64,000 nt of DNA from contig NZ_JADKYX010000003.1 of assembly GCF_016093545.1 (NCBI RefSeq), positions 408,977-472,976 on the forward strand, read 5' to 3'. This DNA is from Massilia rhizosphaerae (GTDB lineage: Bacteria; Pseudomonadota; Gammaproteobacteria; Burkholderiales; Burkholderiaceae_D). The translations under genes and the position numbers were made by a program. Positions 54,470-63,833 of this stretch are shown one piece after another. Each line of letters starts with the position of its first letter. The stretch's first letter is position 1. The notes beneath the pieces are model-generated. The model saw only the letters and a program-made list of their open reading frames with translations. It was not told where the DNA came from and ran no database searches.

Positions 54470-56086
54470 TCAGTCCACCATCGCCAGCGCGACGGCTTCC
54501 GCGACCCGGATACCGTCGATCGCGGCCGACATGATGCCGCCCGCGTAGCCGGCCCCTTCGCCGGCCGGGTACAGGCCGCGCGTGTTCAAGCTTTGCAGGC
54601 TGTCGTCGTGGCGCTTGATGCGGATCGGCGACGACGTGCGCGTCTCGACGCCCGTCAGCACGGCATCTTCCTTGTAATACCCCTTGATCTGCTTGTCGAA
54701 GGCGACGAAGGCTTCGCGCAGCGCGACGATGGCATAGTCGGGGAGCGACGGGCCGAGGTCGGTCAGGTGCACGGCCGGCTTGAACGACGGGATGACCGAG
54801 CCGAACTCCCTGGACGGCCTGCCTTTCACGAAGTCGCCCATCAGCTGGCCCGGCGCATCGTAGTTGCCGCCGCCCAGCACGAAGGCGCGCGATTCCAGTT
54901 CGCGCTGGAACGCGATGCCCGCCAGCGGGTGGCCCGGATAGTCGGCCGGCGTGATGCCGACGACGATGGCGCTGTTGGCATTGCGTTCCGCGCGCGAATA
55001 CTGGCTCATGCCGTTGGTGACGACGCGGCCTTCCTCGGACGAGGCGGCCACGACGGTGCCGCCCGGGCACATGCAGAAGCTGTACACGCTGCGGCCGTTG
55101 GACGCGTGGTGCACGATCTTGTAGTCGGCCGCGCCGAGGATCTCGTTGCCGGCGTTCGGACCGAAGCGGCAGACGTCGATCAGCGACTGCGGGTGCTCCA
55201 CGCGAAAGCCGATCGAGAACGGTTTCGCCTCGACGTAGACGCCGCGGTCGTACAGCATCTGGAACGTGTCGCGCGCGCTGTGGCCGACGGCCATCACGAG
55301 GTGGCGGGTCGGGATCGTTTCGCCCGTGTGCAGCTTGACGCCCACCACCTGGCGGGCATTGCCGTCGCCTTCGATCAGCACGTCTTCCACGCGGGTCTGG
55401 AAGCGGATCTCGCCGCCCAGCGCCAGGATCTCGGCGCGCATCTGCTCGACCATCTTGACGAGGCGGAAGGTGCCGATGTGCGGCTTGCTGACGTACAGGA
55501 TTTCTTCCGGCGCGCCCGACTTGACGAATTCGTTCAGCACCTTGCGGCCGTAGTGTTTGGGATCCTTGACTTGGCTGTACAGCTTGCCGTCCGAGAACGT
55601 GCCGGCGCCGCCTTCGCCGAACTGCACGTTCGATTCCGTGTTCAGCTTGCGCTTGCGCCAGAAGCCGAAGGTGTCGACGGTGCGCTCGCGCACGATCTTG
55701 CCGCGTTCCAGGACGAGCGGCTTGAAGCCCATCTGGGCCAGGATCAGTGCCACGAACAGCCCGCACGGCCCCATGCCCACGACGACCGGGCGCGGCGTGC
55801 CCGGCGCCGGCTGCGCCGTCGTCACGAACTTGTAGCCGGTATCGGGCGCCGGGCCCACGTGCGGATCGTGCCCAAGGCGGGCCAGCACGGCCGCTTCGTC
55901 GCGGACCATGACGTCGAGCGCATAGATCAGGACGATGGCGCTCTTCTTGCGCGCGTCGTAGCTGCGCTTGTAGACCGTGAAATCGATCAGGTCGCTGCCT
56001 TCGATGCCAAGCCGGCCGACGATGGCGTCGCGCAGGGCGTGGTCGGGGTGGTTCAGGGGGAGTTTGAGTTCGTTAATTCGCAGCAT
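54470..56086 (-). CDS. FAD-dependent oxidoreductase, COG2509 type
   Basis: 538 residues. An N-terminal ferredoxin-like part (FTVYKRSYDARKKSAIVLIY) precedes a dinucleotide site, PVVVGMGPCGLFVALILAQMG, with ERGKIVRERTVDTFGFW. Later segments FGEGGAGTFSDGKLYSQVKD, the cysteine-containing SFCMCPGGTVVAASSEEG and the C-terminal GAGYAGGIMSAAIDGI are typical of this uncharacterised family. Cytoplasmic; the substrate is unknown. Confidence 0.88.
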   Translation of the reverse strand: MLRINELKLPLNHPDHALRDAIVGRLGIEGSDLIDFTVYKRSYDARKKSAIVLIYALDVMVRDEAAVLARLGHDPHVGPAPDTGYKFVTTAQPAPGTPRPVVVGMGPCGLFVALILAQMGFKPLVLERGKIVRERTVDTFGFWRKRKLNTESNVQFGEGGAGTFSDGKLYSQVKDPKHYGRKVLNEFVKSGAPEEILYVSKPHIGTFRLVKMVEQMRAEILALGGEIRFQTRVEDVLIEGDGNARQVVGVKLHTGETIPTRHLVMAVGHSARDTFQMLYDRGVYVEAKPFSIGFRVEHPQSLIDVCRFGPNAGNEILGAADYKIVHHASNGRSVYSFCMCPGGTVVAASSEEGRVVTNGMSQYSRAERNANSAIVVGITPADYPGHPLAGIAFQRELESRAFVLGGGNYDAPGQLMGDFVKGRPSREFGSVIPSFKPAVHLTDLGPSLPDYAIVALREAFVAFDKQIKGYYKEDAVLTGVETRTSSPIRIKRHDDSLQSLNTRGLYPAGEGAGYAGGIMSAAIDGIRVAEAVALAMVD

Positions 56087-56541
56087 GATGAGTGGTAGGC
56101 CGGCGCGCGCTGGCGCCGGACGGGCGCCGAGCCGGCGGCGGCAGATCGGTACAGGCGCCAGTATAAGGCATCGGCCGCGCGGGCCGGCGGGAAAGGGCAG
56201 GCACGCACTTGGACGCGGACCTGCCGTTTACGTCAATTGTGTTGTAGGCAAGCAACCGCCGTTGGTTTCCCCCACGCATGGTGGAAACCCGGATATCAGC
56301 GATGCAACAGGGTGCTTTGATCCTGTATGCATAACGTGAGGAAAATTCCTGCTGCAGTGCGTCGAGCGGCATTTGAAACGAATTCGCCGAATATTTACAT
56401 CAAATCGCCGGCACTCACTTTGATAGTGCAAAATTTGTTTAAAGAAAAACCCTTTTCGGTGCTGCATTGCACCAGTAAAAACCATTATTTCTTCCCTCAC
56501 GAAAATGTGTTGTTTCTACACATTTTGGCAATTGTGTTTCA

Positions 56542-56571
56542 TTGACACTTTCCCTTTTGATATGGTTTTAT
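56542..56571 (+). promoter_or_regulatory. Candidate sigma-70 promoter of the receptor
   Basis: TTGACA at 56542-56547 is a perfect -35 box; with an 18-base spacer the -10 is TTTTAT at 56566-56571 (four of six matches). Transcription would begin near 56578. Confidence 0.5.
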
Positions 56572-56582
56572 CGTCTGGTCAA

Positions 56583-56609
56583 TAACGTTTGATATCGACG
56601 CAAACGTTA
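56583..56609. promoter_or_regulatory. Operator-like palindrome
   Basis: TAACGTTTG, nine bases, CAAACGTTA: a perfect 9-bp inverted repeat just downstream of the likely start point, where a repressor would block. Each arm contains AACGTT, like the central CG palindromes bound by LacI-family repressors. Confidence 0.55.
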
Positions 56610-56627
56610 ATTGAGAGGGTCCGTCCT

Positions 56628-56752
56628 ACAGGACGAAAGGTTGAAAAAACACAGCTATTCCGTGTGGTAGTCAGCAGTAGTTTAAACGCACCAGGCCACA
56701 AGCCTTTGCGGGCAACGGCAGCGTAAGCGCCGTGTCCGCAATTGGTGAACGT
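56628..56752 (+). ncRNA. Candidate structured 5' leader RNA
   Basis: The transcript should fold: a first hairpin CGTCC-TACA-GGACG, then a junction. The junction's outer stem is ACG-CACCA (56686-56693) with TGGTG (56743-56747) and CGT (56750-56752). It encloses a small GGC/GCC hairpin (56694-56704) and a long arm, TTGCGG (56706) with CCGCAA (56736), then ACGGC with GCCGT, capped by GC-GTAA-GC, a GNRA tetraloop. It may be a cis-regulatory RNA of the receptor; no known class is recognised. Confidence 0.45.
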
Positions 56753-56791
56753 AAGAAACCACTTTAAGAGACTCGAGAAGGAGAAGTATTC

Positions 56792-59683
56792 ATGACGTTT
56801 ACATTGAAGTCGATGCCATTTGCGATTTCGTGTGCCCTTGCCGGCGGCGCTTTATGGGCCGTGCCGGCAATGGCGCAAACGCAAGACGGCGCCGCGCCCC
56901 AGCAAGTGCAGCGCGTCGTCGTGACCGGTTCGCTGATCAGCCGGACCGACACCGAAACCCCGGCCCCCGTGCAGGTGCTCACCTCGCAAGATATCCAGCG
57001 TAGCGGCAAGACGTCGATCGGCGAACTGCTGAACGACCTCGCCGCCAACGGCCAGGGTACGCTGGGCTCCGGCTTCTCGGGCGCGTTCGCCAACGGCGCG
57101 CAAGGCGTTTCGCTGCGCGGCCTGACCGTCGGCGCGACCCTGGTGCTGGTCGACGGCCACCGCATCGCACCCTATCCGCTGTCGGACGACTCGCAGCGCT
57201 CCTTCGTCGACGTTTCCAATATCCCGTTCGACGCCATCGAAAGCATCGAGGTGCTGAAGGCCGGCGCGTCGTCGACCTATGGTTCCGACGCGATCGCCGG
57301 CGTCGTCAACATCAAGCTGAAGAAAAACCTGACCGGCACCCGCTTCAGCGCCGAGACCGGCACCACCCAGCACGGCGGCGGCGACACGCACAAGGCGTCG
57401 TTCAGCACCGGCATCGGCGACCTGGACAACGATGGCTACAACGCCTTCATCACGGCCGAATGGCGCCGCCAGGGCGACATCAAGACCTCCGACCGCGACC
57501 AGTTCATGTGGGACAACGCCGACTGGCGTTCGCGCGGCGGCAACGACCTGCGCCTCGGCGTGCCCTCGAAGATCAACAGCTTCCTGACCGCGACCTCGAG
57601 CCCGTTCCTGTACAACCCGGCCGGCACGGGCGGCGTCAACAACGCGGCGAACTTCCAGTTCCTGGACCCGTCGGCGTGTAACTACACGAAATACATGGCG
57701 GGCGGCTGCGCGGTCCGCGACACCACCACCAACATCCAGCCGGCCACCGAGAACATCAACGTGATGGTCGGCCTGACCAAGAAGCTGAACAACGACTGGG
57801 AACTGGCCTTCAAGGGCTCGATGTTCCAGCGTAACAGCATCAACAACCGCGGTAGTTCGTACCCGACGACGGGCACGTTCGGCGCGTTCATGCCGAGCTA
57901 CTCGCCGACGACCGTCCCCGGCAACACGTCGCTGAACAACGGCGTGCTGGTCACGCAGATCGGCCGCGTGCCGAGCACCCTGATCCCGGCCACCGCGTCG
58001 TACAACCAGCTGGGTGCCCCCGCCCGCCTGTACGGCTTCATCCCGGGCATGGATCCGGTGTCGACCATCGACAACACGGCCAAGACGACCCGCTTCGCGC
58101 TGGACCTGCACGGCAATGCCTACGGCTGGGACGTGAGCGCGGCCGCCGGCGTCACCGAGACCAAGCTCGACCTCAAATACAGCGGCTACATCGACCGTTC
58201 GGCGCTGTACAACGCGATCTTCAACGGTTCCTGGAACCCGGTGGGCGGCAACGCGCCGGCGCTGGTCGAACAGGTTTCGCCGCACTTCTCCAACTCGCTC
58301 GATTCGAAGCTGAACTATATCGACCTGATCGGTTCGCGTGATTTGATGCAATGGGGCGCGGGCCCCGTCGCCCTGGGTGCCGGCGTGCACTGGCACAAGC
58401 GCCAGCAGAACGCCCCGGCTTCCCCGCTGACGGCCAACGGCCAGGTCGCGAGCACGAGCGCCTTCGTGATCGGCGACGAGACCAACTCCGCGATCTTCGC
58501 CGAATTGCAGGCGACGCCGATCAAGAACCTCGAAGTCGGCATCTCCAGCCGCTACGACCACTTCGACACCTACGGCAACTCGTTCACGCCGGCCGCCAAG
58601 TTCAAGTGGTCGCCGTCGAAGATGTTCGGTGTGCGCGGCACGTTCGCCCGCGGCTTCCGCGCGCCGAACCCGGCCGAGGTGGGCAATGCCGGTTCGTTCT
58701 TCACGTTCAACGCGATCAACGACCCGGTCCTGTGCAAGGACGGCAACCAGTACACCGCCGGCAACGTGCCTTCCGCTTGCGGCATCAATCCGCCATACGT
58801 CCAGGTCACGAGCAAGGACCTGTCGCCGGAGAAGTCGAAGTCCTACACCCTCGGCATCATCGTCGAGCCGGTCAAGGGCCTGAACGCGACGCTGGACTAC
58901 TACAAGATCGAAGTACGTAACCAGATCGTGACGGCGGCCGGCAACGACCCGAACTTCTTCCCGGACTTCGTGCGCGGCCCGGCCACCCCGGTCGACATCG
59001 CGACCGGCAACGGCACCGATACCGTCGTCGGCACCCCGTCCGTCGGCCCGGTCATCTACGCCAAGTCGCCTTACATCAACCTGGGCGGCACCAAGACCTC
59101 GGGTATCGAAGCCGACGTCGCCTACCGCTGGCGCTTGCCGAGCGACATGGGTCTCGTGCATGCGAACCTGAGCGCGTCGCACACCTTCAGCTACATCACC
59201 GAAGCCGCGGGCGGCGTGACGTACGAACTGGCCGGCACCCAGGGCCCGTCCGTGGTGTCGGGCGCAACCGGTTCGCCGAAGGACCGCGCCCAGTTCACCC
59301 TGGGCTGGAACCGCGGCCCGCTGGACGTGACCGCGACGATGAACTACACGAGCTCGTTCTCGACGATGGACCCGTCGCTGGGTGCGACTGACTGCGCATC
59401 GACCGGCCTGGACGTCGGCGGCCGCCGCTACTTCCAGGGCAAGGACCAGCCGGGCGTCTACTGCGACGTGCGTTCGTTCACCACGACCAACCTGAACGTC
59501 GTGTACAAGGTCTCGCCCAACCTGAGCCTGAAGGGCGCGATCCTGAACCTGTTCGACCGCCAGCCGCCGATCGACGTCGCCACCTACGGCAACGCCGGCA
59601 ACCAGACGGCTTACAATGCCTCGCTGCACCAGGCAGGCGCCGTGGGCCGCTTCTATAGCCTCGGCCTGAACTACACGTTCTGA
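56792..59683 (+). CDS. TonB-dependent outer-membrane receptor
   Basis: 963 residues. Signal peptide ending in AMAQTQ, plug start RVVVTGSLISRTDTETPAPV, plug core VSLRGLTVGATLVLVDGHRI and SIEVLKAGASSTYGSDAIAG, then a barrel ending YSLGLNYTF with terminal Phe. ATG at 56792 follows AAGGAGAAG. It is preceded by an unusually long leader with operator-like and RNA-fold features, so expression is probably tightly controlled. Substrate unknown; it is not close to the first receptor in sequence beyond the plug. Confidence 0.94.
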   Translation: MTFTLKSMPFAISCALAGGALWAVPAMAQTQDGAAPQQVQRVVVTGSLISRTDTETPAPVQVLTSQDIQRSGKTSIGELLNDLAANGQGTLGSGFSGAFANGAQGVSLRGLTVGATLVLVDGHRIAPYPLSDDSQRSFVDVSNIPFDAIESIEVLKAGASSTYGSDAIAGVVNIKLKKNLTGTRFSAETGTTQHGGGDTHKASFSTGIGDLDNDGYNAFITAEWRRQGDIKTSDRDQFMWDNADWRSRGGNDLRLGVPSKINSFLTATSSPFLYNPAGTGGVNNAANFQFLDPSACNYTKYMAGGCAVRDTTTNIQPATENINVMVGLTKKLNNDWELAFKGSMFQRNSINNRGSSYPTTGTFGAFMPSYSPTTVPGNTSLNNGVLVTQIGRVPSTLIPATASYNQLGAPARLYGFIPGMDPVSTIDNTAKTTRFALDLHGNAYGWDVSAAAGVTETKLDLKYSGYIDRSALYNAIFNGSWNPVGGNAPALVEQVSPHFSNSLDSKLNYIDLIGSRDLMQWGAGPVALGAGVHWHKRQQNAPASPLTANGQVASTSAFVIGDETNSAIFAELQATPIKNLEVGISSRYDHFDTYGNSFTPAAKFKWSPSKMFGVRGTFARGFRAPNPAEVGNAGSFFTFNAINDPVLCKDGNQYTAGNVPSACGINPPYVQVTSKDLSPEKSKSYTLGIIVEPVKGLNATLDYYKIEVRNQIVTAAGNDPNFFPDFVRGPATPVDIATGNGTDTVVGTPSVGPVIYAKSPYINLGGTKTSGIEADVAYRWRLPSDMGLVHANLSASHTFSYITEAAGGVTYELAGTQGPSVVSGATGSPKDRAQFTLGWNRGPLDVTATMNYTSSFSTMDPSLGATDCASTGLDVGGRRYFQGKDQPGVYCDVRSFTTTNLNVVYKVSPNLSLKGAILNLFDRQPPIDVATYGNAGNQTAYNASLHQAGAVGRFYSLGLNYTF

Positions 59684-59720
59684 TCGGCGTGAACGGCGGC
59701 AGCGATGCCGCTGTGCCGCA

Positions 59721-59756
59721 AAACCCGCCTGCAGCGCGCTGCCGGCGGTTTTTTTT
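59721..59756 (+). terminator. Terminator of the second receptor
   Basis: CCGCC, then self-complementary GCAGC-GC-GCTGC, then GGCGG, followed by eight T. It lies 37 bases after the stop. Confidence 0.88.
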
Positions 59757-59777
59757 GTCTACACCATGCCGGCGTTT

Positions 59778-59839
59778 GGTGGGCACGGGGTGCCCACCCT
59801 ACGAATACGTGCCCGTAGGGTGGGCGCCCCGCGCCCACC
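59778..59839. repeat. Composite of two GGTGGGC palindromes
   Basis: GGTGGGCAC-GGG-GTGCCCACC (59778-59798) and GGTGGGCGC-CCC-GCGCCCACC (59819-59839), joined by CCCTACG...CGTAGGG arms at 59797 and 59814. It lies between the receptor and rsmE, which converge here. Confidence 0.7.
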
Positions 59840-59851
59840 GCATGTGTCGGT

Positions 59852-60577
59852 TCAGATACCACCCCAACCGGCCGCCAGGATCGCCAGCGCGGCGAGACCC
59901 GCCGTCTCCGTGCGCAGCACGCGCGGTCCCATCGACAGGGCCAGAGCGCCGGCCGCCCGCGCCGCGTCTTCTTCCTGGTCCGTGAATCCGCCTTCCGGAC
60001 CGATGAGCAGGGTGACGTCCCGTGCCGGCGTCTGCCGCGCCCATGCCGCGAGCGATGCGTCGGCGCGCGGCGACAGCAGGATGCGCACGCCGTCCGCGCC
60101 CTGGCCGAGCCAGCGGTTGAAGTCCTGCACGGGCGCCACGTCGGCCAGCCGGTTGCGTCCGCATTGCTCGGACGCGCTGACGACGACGGCTTGCCAGTGC
60201 GCGAGGCGCTTGTCCGCACGCTCGCCGGACAGCCGCACGACGGAACGCTGCGCGGCCAGCGGGACGATCCCGGCCGCGCCCAGCTCGACGGCCTTCTCGA
60301 CGATCCAGTCCATCTTGCTGCCCTCGGGCAGGCCCTGGGCGAGGGTCACGCGGAACGGCAGTTCTACGTCGACGGCTTCGAGCGCCAGGATCTCGGCGCT
60401 GGCGCGGCGCTTGCCGATGTCGGCGATCCGGGCGCGCGCCTGGCCGCCCTCGCCATTGAACAGCACCAGCTCGTCGCCGCTCTGGTGGCGCACGACGTGC
60501 AGGTGGTGGGCGACGGCTTCCGGCAGGTCAACGAGGCTGCCGGGCACGAGAGGCTGGGGGCAATGAAAGCGTGGCAT
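59852..60577 (-). CDS. rsmE: 16S rRNA (uracil-1498-N3) methyltransferase
   Basis: 241 residues. PUA-like N-terminal half (PRFHCPQPLVPGSLVDLPE) and a SPOUT methyltransferase C-terminal half with the knot motifs LLIGPEGGFTDQEEDAA and MGPRVLRTETAGLAAL. EKAVELGAAGIVPL in the middle is typical of RsmE. ATG at 60577 starts the conserved MPRFHC; the longer frame has no family sequence. Divergent from tkt. Confidence 0.95.
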   Translation of the reverse strand: MPRFHCPQPLVPGSLVDLPEAVAHHLHVVRHQSGDELVLFNGEGGQARARIADIGKRRASAEILALEAVDVELPFRVTLAQGLPEGSKMDWIVEKAVELGAAGIVPLAAQRSVVRLSGERADKRLAHWQAVVVSASEQCGRNRLADVAPVQDFNRWLGQGADGVRILLSPRADASLAAWARQTPARDVTLLIGPEGGFTDQEEDAARAAGALALSMGPRVLRTETAGLAALAILAAGWGGI

Positions 60578-60699
60578 GAATGGCAATCGGAACCGTGAAG
60601 AAGCCGGCATTTTAAATCCCGCTGACCGTGCTCTGGTAAAATAACGGGTTAAGGCGAGCCGTACCGCCACCGCTTTCCAATCCTCAGACCTTCACATCC

Positions 60700-62697
60700 A
60701 TGAAATCTCTGCAAACCACCACCTTGATGGCCAACGCAATCCGCGCGCTGGCGATGGACGCCGTCCAGAAGGCGAATTCCGGTCACCCCGGCATGCCGAT
60801 GGGCATGGCCGAGATCGCCGTTGCGCTGTGGGACGGGCATTATCGCCACAACCCGGCCAATCCGGGCTGGATGAACCGCGACCGTTTCCTGCTGTCGAAC
60901 GGCCACGGTTCGATGCTGCACTACGCGCTGCTGCACCTGTCGGGCTACGACCTGTCGATGGACGACATCCGCAACTTCCGTCAGATGCATTCGAAGACGC
61001 CGGGCCACCCGGAAGTCGGCATCACCCCGGGCGTGGAGACGACCACCGGCCCGCTGGGCCAGGGCATCGCCAACGCCGTCGGCATGGCGCTGGCCGAGTG
61101 GCTGCTGGCCAAGGAATTCAACCGTCCGGGCTTCGACATCGTCGACCACTACACGTACGCGTTCGTGGGTGACGGCTGCCTGATGGAAGGCATCTCGCAC
61201 GAAGTGGCGTCGCTCGCGGGCACGCTGCGCCTCAACAAGATGATCTGGCTGTACGACGACAACGGCATCTCGATCGACGGCAAGGTGGAAGGCTGGTTCA
61301 CGGACGACACGCCGAAGCGCTTCGAAGCCTACGGCTGGAACGTGATCCCGGGCGTGGACGGCCACGACGTCGCCGCGGTGGATGCCGCGATCGCCCAGGC
61401 CAAGCAGTCGGACCGTCCGACCCTCATCTGCTGCAAGACGATCATCGGCAAGGGTTCGCCGAACCTGCAGGGCGGCGACAAGGTGCACGGCGCCGCGCTG
61501 GGCGAGAAGGAAGTCGCCGCCGTGCGCGAGCACCTGATCTGGGACGCGGTCCCGTTCGACATCCCGGCCCCGATCTATGAAGCGTGGGACCAGAAGCAGA
61601 AGGGCGCCGCCGTGGAAGGCGCATGGAACGAGCTGTTCGCCGGCTACCGCGCGCAATACCCGGATCTGGCGGCCGAATTCGAGCGCCGCATGAAGGGCGA
61701 GCTGCCGGGCAAATTCGAGGAGACGCTGGCCGCCGCCATCGCGTCGACCATCGACAAGAAGGAAACCATCGCCACCCGCAAGGCGAGCCAGAACGCGATC
61801 CAGGCGCTGGCGCCCGTGCTGCCGGAATTCCTGGGCGGCTCGGCCGACCTGACCGGCTCGAACCTGACGAACTGGAAGGAATCGATCCCCGTCCGTTCGG
61901 GCAAGCCGGGCAACCACATCAACTACGGCGTGCGCGAATTCGGCATGTCGGCCATGATGAACGGCATCGCCCTGCACGGCGGTTACATCCCGTTCGGCGC
62001 CACGTTCCTGACGTTCTCGGACTACAGCCGCAACGCCCTGCGCATGGCCGCGCTGATGAAGATCCGTTCGCTGTTCGTGTTCACGCACGATTCGATCGGC
62101 CTGGGCGAAGACGGCCCGACGCACCAGTCGGTGGAGCACGTCTCGTCGCTGCGCCTGATCCCGAACCTGGACAACTGGCGTCCGTGCGATACGACGGAAT
62201 CGACCGTCGCCTGGGGCGAGGCCGTCAAGCGCAAGGACGGTCCGTCGACCCTGATCTTCTCGCGCCAGAACCTGCCGTTCATGGAGCGCGACGCGGCGAC
62301 GGTCGCGAATATCGCGAAGGGCGGCTACGTGCTGCGTGACGCGCAGAACCCGGCCGCCGTGCTGATCGCGACGGGTTCGGAAGTGGAACTGGCGGTCAAA
62401 GCCGCCGAAACCCTGGCTGGCCAGGGACTCCAGGTGCGGGTGGTGTCGATGCCGTCGACCGACGTGTTCGAGCGCCAGGACGCGGCCTACAAGGCTGCCG
62501 TGCTGGGCCGCGGCATCCCGCGCGTGGCCGTCGAGGCCGGTGTGACGGACTTCTGGTACAAGTACGTCGGCCTCGAGGGTGCCGTGGTGGGCATCGATAC
62601 CTTCGGCGAATCGGCTCCGGCCCCGGTGCTGTTCAAGCACTTCGGCTTCACGGTCGAGAATGTCGTGGCCAAGGTCAAATCGGTCCTCGCGGCTTGA
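60700..62697 (+). CDS. tkt: Transketolase
   Basis: 665 residues, full length. It moves two-carbon units in the pentose phosphate pathway using thiamine diphosphate. Landmarks: [30 protein letters not shown], the ThDP/metal site [13 protein letters not shown] with DDNGISIDG, and LTGSNLTNW to [16 protein letters not shown] in the Pyr domain; active-site His in [16 protein letters not shown]. The next gene is gap, 94 bases on. Confidence 0.98.
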   Translation: MKSLQTTTLMANAIRALAMDAVQKANSGHPGMPMGMAEIAVALWDGHYRHNPANPGWMNRDRFLLSNGHGSMLHYALLHLSGYDLSMDDIRNFRQMHSKTPGHPEVGITPGVETTTGPLGQGIANAVGMALAEWLLAKEFNRPGFDIVDHYTYAFVGDGCLMEGISHEVASLAGTLRLNKMIWLYDDNGISIDGKVEGWFTDDTPKRFEAYGWNVIPGVDGHDVAAVDAAIAQAKQSDRPTLICCKTIIGKGSPNLQGGDKVHGAALGEKEVAAVREHLIWDAVPFDIPAPIYEAWDQKQKGAAVEGAWNELFAGYRAQYPDLAAEFERRMKGELPGKFEETLAAAIASTIDKKETIATRKASQNAIQALAPVLPEFLGGSADLTGSNLTNWKESIPVRSGKPGNHINYGVREFGMSAMMNGIALHGGYIPFGATFLTFSDYSRNALRMAALMKIRSLFVFTHDSIGLGEDGPTHQSVEHVSSLRLIPNLDNWRPCDTTESTVAWGEAVKRKDGPSTLIFSRQNLPFMERDAATVANIAKGGYVLRDAQNPAAVLIATGSEVELAVKAAETLAGQGLQVRVVSMPSTDVFERQDAAYKAAVLGRGIPRVAVEAGVTDFWYKYVGLEGAVVGIDTFGESAPAPVLFKHFGFTVENVVAKVKSVLAA

Positions 62698-62710
62698 TGG
62701 ATTGCGCCCT

Positions 62711-62738
62711 CCGGACGGCATCCAGGCTGTCCGTCCGG
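62711..62738 (+). terminator. Hairpin between tkt and gap
   Basis: CCGGACGG and CCGTCCGG with a 12-base loop. Only a short T run (GGGTTT) follows, so it may reduce rather than stop read-through into gap. Confidence 0.5.
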
Positions 62739-62791
62739 CGGGTTTCACGCTATGCTTCGGTGTTAGGATTTTTTTAATCAGGAGTGAATAA

Positions 62792-63802
62792 ATGACGATC
62801 AAAGTAGCAATCAACGGTTATGGCCGTATCGGCCGCAACGTGCTGCGCGCTTTCTACGAAGGCGGCAAGAAGCAGGACATCCAGATCGTGGCGATCAACG
62901 ACCTCGGCAATGTCGAGCACAACGCCCACCTGACCCGCTACGACACCACGCACGGCAAGTTCCCGGGCACCGTCGAAGTCGATGGCGACTACATGATCGT
63001 CAATGGCGACCGCATGCGCGTGTTCGCGCAGCGTAACCCGGCCGAGATTCCGTGGGGCGAACTGGGCGTGGACGTCGTGCTGGAGTGCACCGGCTTCTTC
63101 ACCACCAAGGAAAAGGCTTCGGCCCACCTGAAGGGCGGCGCCAAGAAGGTCATCATCTCGGCACCGGGCGGCAAGGACGTCGACGCCACCATCGTGTTCG
63201 GCGTCAACCAGAACGTGCTGAAAGCCACGGACACCGTGATCTCGAACGCATCGTGCACCACCAACTGCCTGGCCCCGCTGGTCAAGCCGCTGAACGACGC
63301 GATCGGCCTGGAAAACGGCCTGATGACCACCGTGCACGCCTACACCAACGACCAGGTGCTGACCGACGTGATGCACGAAGACCTGCGCCGCGCCCGTTCG
63401 GCCACGCAGTCGATGATCCCGACCAAGACCGGCGCCGCCGCCGCCGTCGGCCTCGTGCTGCCGGAACTGAACGGCAAGCTGGACGGCTACGCGATCCGCG
63501 TGCCGACCATCAACGTGTCGATCGTCGACCTGTCGTTCATCGCCAAGCGCGACACGACGGTCGAAGAGATCAACAAGCTGATGAAGGACGCATCGGAAGG
63601 CGCGCTGAAAGGCATCCTGACGTACAACACCGAGCCGCTGGTGTCGGTCGACTTCAACCACAACCCGGCCTCGTCGAACTTCGACGCGACGCTGACCAAG
63701 GTGTCGGGCCGCCTGGTGAAAGTGTCGTCCTGGTACGACAACGAGTGGGGCTTCAGCAACCGCATGCTGGACACCACCGTGGCGCTGATGAACGCCAAGT
63801 AA
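62792..63802 (+). CDS. gap: Glyceraldehyde-3-phosphate dehydrogenase
   Basis: 336 residues. NAD-binding start [20 protein letters not shown], catalytic Cys in [13 protein letters not shown], catalytic His region [10 protein letters not shown], and [20 protein letters not shown]. Phosphorylating, type I. ATG follows CAGGAGTGAAT. A normal hairpin terminator appears to be cut by the IS element just downstream. Confidence 0.98.
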   Translation: MTIKVAINGYGRIGRNVLRAFYEGGKKQDIQIVAINDLGNVEHNAHLTRYDTTHGKFPGTVEVDGDYMIVNGDRMRVFAQRNPAEIPWGELGVDVVLECTGFFTTKEKASAHLKGGAKKVIISAPGGKDVDATIVFGVNQNVLKATDTVISNASCTTNCLAPLVKPLNDAIGLENGLMTTVHAYTNDQVLTDVMHEDLRRARSATQSMIPTKTGAAAAVGLVLPELNGKLDGYAIRVPTINVSIVDLSFIAKRDTTVEEINKLMKDASEGALKGILTYNTEPLVSVDFNHNPASSNFDATLTKVSGRLVKVSSWYDNEWGFSNRMLDTTVALMNAK

Positions 63803-63833
63803 TCCGCACCACCCAACGAAAAACGCTCCCTCG

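Larger units (their letters stand above)
56087..56791 (+). promoter_or_regulatory. Long leader region of the second TonB receptor
   Basis: 705 bases without a convincing gene. The first ~230 bases are ordinary GC-rich sequence, the next ~240 are AT-rich, and the last ~240 hold a promoter candidate, an operator-like palindrome and a predicted RNA fold, listed separately. Confidence 0.6.

Noticed and set aside
51456..54548. A 1030-codon plus-strand frame opposite the first TonB receptor
   Set aside because: Antisense shadow of a clear receptor gene; no domain or start signal.
56458..56473. GGTGC-TGCATT-GCACC as an NtrC site
   Set aside because: The half-sites are in the opposite orientation to NtrC dyads, and no sigma-54 promoter follows.
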